64,000 nucleotides of DNA, taken from Flavisolibacter ginsengisoli DSM 18119 (GTDB lineage Bacteria > Bacteroidota > Bacteroidia > Chitinophagales > Chitinophagaceae). The notes beneath the pieces are model-generated. The model saw only the letters and a list, made by a program, of their open reading frames with translations. It did not search any database and was not told the origin of the DNA. The stretch lies in contig NZ_FQUU01000016.1 in the NCBI RefSeq assembly GCF_900129295.1, positions 1 to 64,000 of the forward strand, in the 5' to 3' direction. Shown here piece by piece: positions 59,041-64,000 of this stretch; positions within the stretch are counted from its first letter, which is position 1; every line of letters begins with the position of its first letter. The position numbers and the translations under genes were made by a program.

Positions 59041-60942
59041 ATGTGTGGGATAGCCGGATTTATAGATTTTCATAAAACATCTGATATTGATATCGTTAGA
59101 AAAATGACCGATGCCATGGACCATAGGGGTCCGGATGATGCAGGTTATGAAGTGTACGAAGCGCACCAGGCATTGATTGGGTTTGGACAACGACGCTTGT
59201 CTATCCTCGACCTTTCGCCTCTTGGTCATCAACCGATGCACTTCAATGATTTCATTGTAAACTTCAATGGCGAGATATATAACTTCAAAGAAGTAAGGCA
59301 GGAACTTATAGAAAAGGGCTATAGTTTCAATTCCTGGTCAGATACTGAAGTCATTTTAAAGGGATACCACTGCTGGGGATTAGATGTAGTACATAAATTC
59401 ATTGGAATGTTTGCCATAGCCTTATATGACAAACAAAAAGAACAAGTAATTTTTATTAGGGACAGGGCTGGAGTTAAGCCTTTGTATTATTATTGGAAAA
59501 ATAATGTATTACTTTTTGGTTCAGAATTAAAGGGACTTTACGAGCATCCCGCATTCGAAAAGAACATTGATACCAATAGTCTGGCTTTATTCCTTCAGTT
59601 TAGTTATATACCAGCACCTCATTGCATTTTCAATAATACTTATAAATTACTCCCAGGGCATTTTTTAATAGTAGATTTAAAAACAAAAGATCTCCAGGTT
59701 AAAAAATACTGGGATGTGTTTGATCAATATAATAAGCCGGAAATCAAGATCTCAGATAATGAAGCAATTGAACAAACGGACAAACTTTTAAAGAATGCCT
59801 ATGAATATCGAATGGTCGCAGATGTTCCTGTAGGTATATTTTTAAGTGGAGGTTATGATAGCAGCAGTGTTGCAGCACTCTTGCAAACTGGTAGAACTGA
59901 AAGATTAAAAACTTTTACAATCGGGTTTCATGAAGCTGAATTCAATGAAGCTCCCGAAGCAAAAAAAATAGCCAATTACCTTGGCACGGATCATACAGAG
60001 TGGTATTTAACTGCAAAGGAGGCGGGTGCAGTATTAAGTAAACTTCCTGAAATCTATGATGAGCCATTTGCCGATAATAGCACCGTACCTACTGTATTGG
60101 TTAGTCAGTTGGCAAGGCAGCAGGTTACTGTTGCATTAAGTGCAGATGGGGGAGATGAGATATTTGGGGGATATAACAAATTCAGCCAGGCTGAAAAATA
60201 TACATCAAGTATACCTTCTTCCATTCAAACTTTCCTTAGTGGAACAATGTCTTTGATAAATCCTGAGAGCATTTATTATTTCAACAGGAAGTATAATTTT
60301 CCGACACGGTATGAAAAAATGAAACTTATCTGGAAAAAGAAAGACCCTGTCTCAGCAATGAAATATATCGGTCAGTACATTACGGAAACCGAGGTAGAGA
60401 CATTTCTTGGAAAGCCTTTTGAAAGATATAATACTTTCTTTGAAGAGGGCGACAAGCTTCAAAAGAATGCCGGAATAACAAATAAATTATTAGCGGTCGA
60501 TTACAAAACCTTCCTGGTTGATAATAACCTTGTAAAGGTAGATAGGGCTACTATGTCAGTAAGCCTTGAAGGTCGCGAGCCTATGCTTGATCACAGGATC
60601 ATTGAATTCCTTGCTCAATTGCCTTCCAACTTCAAAATACGTAATGGTGTAACTAAATGGTTATTAAAAGAAGTGGTGCATAAATACATTCCTAAGGAAT
60701 TAATGGAAAGACCTAAGCGTCCATTCATTGCTCCTTTGACTGTATGGTTCAAGGAAGACTTGCAGGATCAACTAAAGTATTTTTTAAGTGAGAGCAGCCT
60801 TTCTAAAACTGGTGTCTTTGATCCAAAGCCAATCGTACAATTAAGAGATGAATACCTTGCTGGTAAAAAGGTAAATTATCAAAAATTGTGGCAGGTATTG
60901 ATGTTCCAGTTATGGTACAATAGGTGGGTAAACAAATTATAA
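59041..60942 (+). CDS. asnB: Asparagine synthase (glutamine-hydrolysing)
   Basis: This 633-residue enzyme makes asparagine from aspartate, glutamine and ATP. N-terminal Ntn glutaminase domain with nucleophile Cys2 (MCGIAGFIDF) and MDHRGPDDAGYE, FNGEIYNFKEVR, RDRAGVKPLYYY. The synthase domain has the PP-loop VPVGIFLSGGYDSSSVAALL, SADGGDEIFGGYNKF, and VDRATMSVSLEGREPMLDH. Many relatives in polysaccharide clusters amidate uronic acids rather than make free asparagine. It is cotranscribed with a glycosyltransferase, so that alternative is open. Length is typical of the long form. Confidence 0.9.
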   Translation: MCGIAGFIDFHKTSDIDIVRKMTDAMDHRGPDDAGYEVYEAHQALIGFGQRRLSILDLSPLGHQPMHFNDFIVNFNGEIYNFKEVRQELIEKGYSFNSWSDTEVILKGYHCWGLDVVHKFIGMFAIALYDKQKEQVIFIRDRAGVKPLYYYWKNNVLLFGSELKGLYEHPAFEKNIDTNSLALFLQFSYIPAPHCIFNNTYKLLPGHFLIVDLKTKDLQVKKYWDVFDQYNKPEIKISDNEAIEQTDKLLKNAYEYRMVADVPVGIFLSGGYDSSSVAALLQTGRTERLKTFTIGFHEAEFNEAPEAKKIANYLGTDHTEWYLTAKEAGAVLSKLPEIYDEPFADNSTVPTVLVSQLARQQVTVALSADGGDEIFGGYNKFSQAEKYTSSIPSSIQTFLSGTMSLINPESIYYFNRKYNFPTRYEKMKLIWKKKDPVSAMKYIGQYITETEVETFLGKPFERYNTFFEEGDKLQKNAGITNKLLAVDYKTFLVDNNLVKVDRATMSVSLEGREPMLDHRIIEFLAQLPSNFKIRNGVTKWLLKEVVHKYIPKELMERPKRPFIAPLTVWFKEDLQDQLKYFLSESSLSKTGVFDPKPIVQLRDEYLAGKKVNYQKLWQVLMFQLWYNRWVNKL

Positions 60943-60970
60943 AAAGCCGATTATTTATACAGGGTACTGA

Positions 60971-62179
60971 TCATTCAGTACCCTGGTTGTATAAAGTATT
61001 GCTTACCTCAGTTTTAGTATGAACCGTATGAATAAATGTTTTATTAGCATTTTTCATTTGAAAGGCAGTCATAATCATTGCTATTACTGCTTCAGGCATT
61101 TTTAATATGGCATTAAATAATTTCTTATTCACTAATACTATTGGAAGAGCTACTGCAAGTGTCACGAAATACAAAATTCCAGTAATAAGAAAGTAAACAA
61201 ACCAACCCGAGTTCAGAAAAAATGTTATAACTACTAAAAGAGGTAAGAGCAATATTAAATATGCTCTTGGTAGTACGAGGTTATTAGCAATAGCAAGGTT
61301 AAAGTAACTTACATTCCCTTTCAAAAGTTGTTTAATGCCAGGGAAAAAGAATTGTTTCATATAAACAAACTGGCTGGATAACCATCTTTTTCTTTGTTGT
61401 TGGAAGGCCTGTAAAGAATCTACCTTTTCGTCAAAAATGAGTGCGTCTTCCAGGTATTCAATTTTAATTCTTTGCTCTACAATTTTAATTTGTAATGGCC
61501 TGTCAAAGCCTCCTACCGCATGAATTTCACTTAATACTTTTTTAACTGTATTGTACTCAAAAGCCATTCCTGATCCTATCACTGCAGAAGCGAGACCAAC
61601 TGCATTGGTGCCCTTACGAAATATATGGTTATTGATACCTTCACTACATGAATCTAAGATAGCATAGGAAGTATCCATATTCTTTGCTACTCTTTGTCCC
61701 TGGATAGCCTTGGCGTTTGCATTAAAAGCATCGTTGACTTTCCGGAGAAAGTTTTTTGCAAGCACATTGTCAGCATCGCAGATAAGGGCAATGTCATATT
61801 CTTTTGCGATCTTGTTAAAGCCTACATTTAAAGCTTTGGCCTTAGTACTTTTTTCGAACTTTACCTCTATAACTTCCACGTCAATCTTTCTCAATTCAAT
61901 TAATGTTTCTTCCTGGAAAGAATCAGCCAATATGTATACATCATATAATTCTCTGGGATAATCTAACTTCAACATACTGTTGGCGGTAGATACTATAATT
62001 CCATCTTCTTTATAAGCAGGCACAAAAACCGCTATTCTTTTTGAAGGGGTAGTGGCAGCAAATTTGCCTTTTTTATAAAAAAGTTTGCCTGAAACAGAAA
62101 GTATAAACAAATAAAGGACAGAGAGAAAAAAATATACAAAAATGATCCAGAAAAAAACATTCAAAAAGGTACTCAACAT
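60971..62179 (-). CDS. Membrane GT2-family glycosyltransferase
   Basis: This 402-residue processive-type glycosyltransferase has an N-terminal membrane helix (7-30), the GT-A domain with RIAVFVPAYKEDGIIVSTA, the acidic motif ALICDADNVLAKNF, VGGFDRPLQIKIVEQ, and the Q-x-x-R-W motif QQQRKRWLSSQFVY. Three or four C-terminal helices follow. The layout is like cellulose or hyaluronan synthase relatives, so it may polymerise a glycan. Two points differ from the model: the substrate is unknown and the chain is short. It converges on asnB. Confidence 0.88.
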   Translation of the reverse strand: MLSTFLNVFFWIIFVYFFLSVLYLFILSVSGKLFYKKGKFAATTPSKRIAVFVPAYKEDGIIVSTANSMLKLDYPRELYDVYILADSFQEETLIELRKIDVEVIEVKFEKSTKAKALNVGFNKIAKEYDIALICDADNVLAKNFLRKVNDAFNANAKAIQGQRVAKNMDTSYAILDSCSEGINNHIFRKGTNAVGLASAVIGSGMAFEYNTVKKVLSEIHAVGGFDRPLQIKIVEQRIKIEYLEDALIFDEKVDSLQAFQQQRKRWLSSQFVYMKQFFFPGIKQLLKGNVSYFNLAIANNLVLPRAYLILLLPLLVVITFFLNSGWFVYFLITGILYFVTLAVALPIVLVNKKLFNAILKMPEAVIAMIMTAFQMKNANKTFIHTVHTKTEVSNTLYNQGTE

Positions 62180-62336
62180 GATTAAATAGGTTTATGGAAA
62201 AGGTGGTTTTCAGAAAAGGTTCAAATACAAATCATTAATATAAAATTAGTGCCAACAAACTATTTCTTCCTGTCAGTTGTTCTATCCATCTTCTTATGGC
62301 CACTATATAGGCCTTTTATTTTTATCAATCTTAAAA

Positions 62337-63254
62337 TTATAAACTAAGGTAAGGTGCTATTTTAGAATAGGTGGAATCATTTATCAAAACAATATTTTTG
62401 AGTTCCTCCAGTTTTTTATATGTTCCATGCTGATTTCTGTATTCAATAATTGCATTCGCCAGATTCCATTTTATATAAGGATGTGCCTTTAATTGCTCCT
62501 TACTGCATTCATTTAAAGGTATTTTTTTTACATCGGAGCCCGATTTTAGATAGTTTCTGATCATTTTGAAAGTGGAATCAGGAAGGCCATAAGTTTCTGC
62601 AATTTGATCAACTGAATAAAAGCCACCAAGCTTATTTCTAAAATTAATAATACGTTGCGCCAATCGAGGACCAATTCCTGGCAATTGAATAAAGGCATTC
62701 GTATCTGCCTGGTTAATTTCTACTATGAATATTTCTTTTTTCTGGCTTTTATTATTTGAATAAGAATAGGGGTTGAACGGCGATTTTATTGATTCACAAT
62801 TTATGTAGTTTTTTACCCGGTCATAAAAGCCTGGGGGTAGGTTCCAAATACGGGTTAAATCCTCAGGCTTATAAAACCTTCCTCCTTTACTCCTGTATTT
62901 AATTATGGTTGTAGCAGTTTTTTCATTCAAACCAAGTTTTTTCCATCCTTCCAGGGTTATAGAATTAGGGTCAAATTGAAAGAGTTCACCCGCAATGAAA
63001 CCAGGTTGTTTTTTATATTTATAGGCACTGGCATAATCTTTCTCAGTTCTAAATGTACTTCCTTCCTTTTTTTCGAGGCTGTCAACACCTTTAACTAAAA
63101 CAGGTAAAACCTTTATAAAATTTGGATCAGGTTTAGGTTGAAAAATACGGGGTAGAGTATAAATGACAGCTAATAAAAATAATACTGCAATAGCACCTAT
63201 GCGATCTCTTTTGCCAAAAGTTAGATAATCCCTGATAAAATCTTTCCAAAACAT
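62337..63254 (-). CDS. Helix-hairpin-helix (ComEA-like) membrane-anchored protein
   Basis: This 305-residue protein has one N-terminal membrane helix (RIGAIAVLFLLAVIYTLP, about 18-35), then three helix-hairpin-helix repeats: WKKLGLNEKTATTIIKYRSKG (about 105-150), LPGIGPRLAQRIINFRNKLGG (about 192-240) and YIKWNLANAIIEYRNQHGT (about 255-300). HhH repeats bind DNA backbone without sequence choice; ComEA-type proteins take up DNA in the periplasm. Whether it is exported or faces the cytoplasm is uncertain. It lies alone between the glycosyltransferase and rpoB, opposite to both ribosomal genes. Confidence 0.85.
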   Translation of the reverse strand: MFWKDFIRDYLTFGKRDRIGAIAVLFLLAVIYTLPRIFQPKPDPNFIKVLPVLVKGVDSLEKKEGSTFRTEKDYASAYKYKKQPGFIAGELFQFDPNSITLEGWKKLGLNEKTATTIIKYRSKGGRFYKPEDLTRIWNLPPGFYDRVKNYINCESIKSPFNPYSYSNNKSQKKEIFIVEINQADTNAFIQLPGIGPRLAQRIINFRNKLGGFYSVDQIAETYGLPDSTFKMIRNYLKSGSDVKKIPLNECSKEQLKAHPYIKWNLANAIIEYRNQHGTYKKLEELKNIVLINDSTYSKIAPYLSL

Positions 63255-63324
63255 GTCAAAAAGTTACAATCTATTAAAGCTATCCCAAAATACAAAATGG
63301 CTTAATCTTTGAGAGGAAAAAAAC

Positions 63325-63355
63325 CTTGTTGGTGTAGCTTAAATCCTTACTTTTG
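63325..63355 (+). promoter_or_regulatory. Promoter of rpoB
   Basis: CTTG (63325-63328), 19 nt, TACTTTTG (63348-63355), a strong match. It gives a leader of about 135 nt before the rpoB ATG. The leader has no obvious hairpin. A separate promoter is expected since rplL ends in a strong terminator 5.4 kb upstream. Confidence 0.7.
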
Positions 63356-63496
63356 CAGTCCTTTAGTTTTGGCCAAAAACATTTTGACGTCGCAATTCAT
63401 GCTTAAATAGTTCAGTTTCAAAGCGTTTACATCTTAGGAAGTAAAGGCCTGAAATCGATTTGCCCGTCAATAAACATTAAACCGGTTTTTAATCAT

Positions 63497-64000
63497 ATGC
63501 CTACAACATTGAATCAAAGGGTCAACTTCGGTAAAATTGGAAACATAGCCGATACACCTGACCTTCTTGCTGTTCAGATCCAGTCTTTTAAAGAGTTCTT
63601 CCAGTTAGAAACCACTCCCGACAAAAGAAACGTTGAAGGTTTGTTCCGTGTATTCAAGGAAAACTTTCCTATCACAGACACCCGAAACATCTTTGTTCTT
63701 GAGTTCCTGGATTACTTTATCGATCCTCCCCGTTACACGATTGAAGAGTGTATGGAGCGTGGATTAACGTACGCTGTACCTCTGAAGGCAAAGCTTCGCC
63801 TGAGCTGTAACGACGAAGAGCATATTGACTTCCAGACAATCGTTCAGGATGTATTCCTTGGAAACATCCCTTACATGACGCCACGTGGTACATTCGTTAT
63901 CAATGGTGCTGAGCGTGTAGTTGTTTCACAACTTCACCGTTCTCCTGGAGTATTCTTCGGTCAGTCAGTTCACCCGAATGGTACAAAGATCTATTCCGCA
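63497..64000 (+). CDS. rpoB: RNA polymerase beta subunit, partial (N-terminal 168 codons)
   Basis: The gene is open at the window end. It begins [20 protein letters not shown] and continues [35 protein letters not shown]-like [40 protein letters not shown] and [16 protein letters not shown], all the conserved beta-subunit N-terminal lobe. It forms the catalytic core with beta-prime. No stop in the 504 bases seen. Start ATG at 63497; no Shine-Dalgarno. The rest, with rpoC, should lie just beyond the window. Confidence 0.97.
   Translation, partial: MPTTLNQRVNFGKIGNIADTPDLLAVQIQSFKEFFQLETTPDKRNVEGLFRVFKENFPITDTRNIFVLEFLDYFIDPPRYTIEECMERGLTYAVPLKAKLRLSCNDEEHIDFQTIVQDVFLGNIPYMTPRGTFVINGAERVVVSQLHRSPGVFFGQSVHPNGTKIYSA

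Noticed and set aside
1-64000. CRISPR arrays, rRNA genes, prophage, replication origin
   Set aside because: No regular short repeats with spacers, no rRNA sequence, no phage structural genes and no DnaA-box cluster were noticed.

Overview
The window is chromosomal DNA of a Bacteroidota bacterium, most likely class Chitinophagia (Chitinophagaceae). The signs are: repeated TAnnTTTG -7 promoter boxes with a TTG-type -33 box; few Shine-Dalgarno sequences except a perfect one in front of rpsU; a type IX secretion (T9SS) sorting domain and a PorV/PorU-type gene pair; an arginine operon of the Bacteroidota kind (proC inside, an acyl-ornithine carbamoyltransferase instead of ArgF); and the tRNA-tuf-tRNA-Trp-secE-nusG-rplKAJL block.

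Layout. 1-1.4 kb: remnant of an IS110-family insertion sequence with a frameshifted transposase and a strongly structured non-coding end. 1.4-6.9 kb: accessory region of single small genes, nearly all on +, each followed by a 100-190 nt spacer with long imperfect inverted repeats; two spacers are diverged copies of each other, so the stretch resembles an integron-like cassette array without an integrase. 7-10.2 kb: a large secreted metallophosphatase with a T9SS tail. 10.7-13.9 kb: glutamate dehydrogenase and ccmB-ccmC-ccmD (minus), with an apparent frameshift at the start of ccmB. 14-17.8 kb: lipoprotein, thymidine kinase, conserved protein, Kdo transferase. 17.9-24.2 kb: nucleotide-sugar genes (aminotransferase, two UDP-sugar dehydrogenases, UDP-glucuronate decarboxylase, rfbC, rfbD) feeding cell-surface polysaccharide. 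24.2-35 kb: arginine biosynthesis on minus. The main operon is GNAT-argG-cupin-argC-proC-argD-argF'-argB-argE; argH lies beyond an inserted methyltransferase gene of opposite strand. In front of the operon is a previously hidden 38-codon leader ORF ending in three Arg codons, with competing hairpins: a candidate arginine attenuator, and the most interesting element here.

35-50 kb: small conserved protein, tRNA-Gln, a Tat-exported PLP enzyme with an amino-acid permease, tyrS, a PorV-like/PorU-like T9SS pair, and envelope genes (sulfatase-fold membrane enzyme, GT-C-like protein, acyltransferase). 50-58 kb: ribE, rpsU, xerC-type recombinase, hpf, four tRNAs, tuf, tRNA-Trp, secE, nusG, rplKAJL. 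58-63.3 kb: four unrelated genes (two glycosyltransferases, asnB, a helix-hairpin-helix protein) separate rplL from rpoB, whose first 168 codons end the window.

All calls come from reading sequence, motifs and gene order; no database search or folding program was run.
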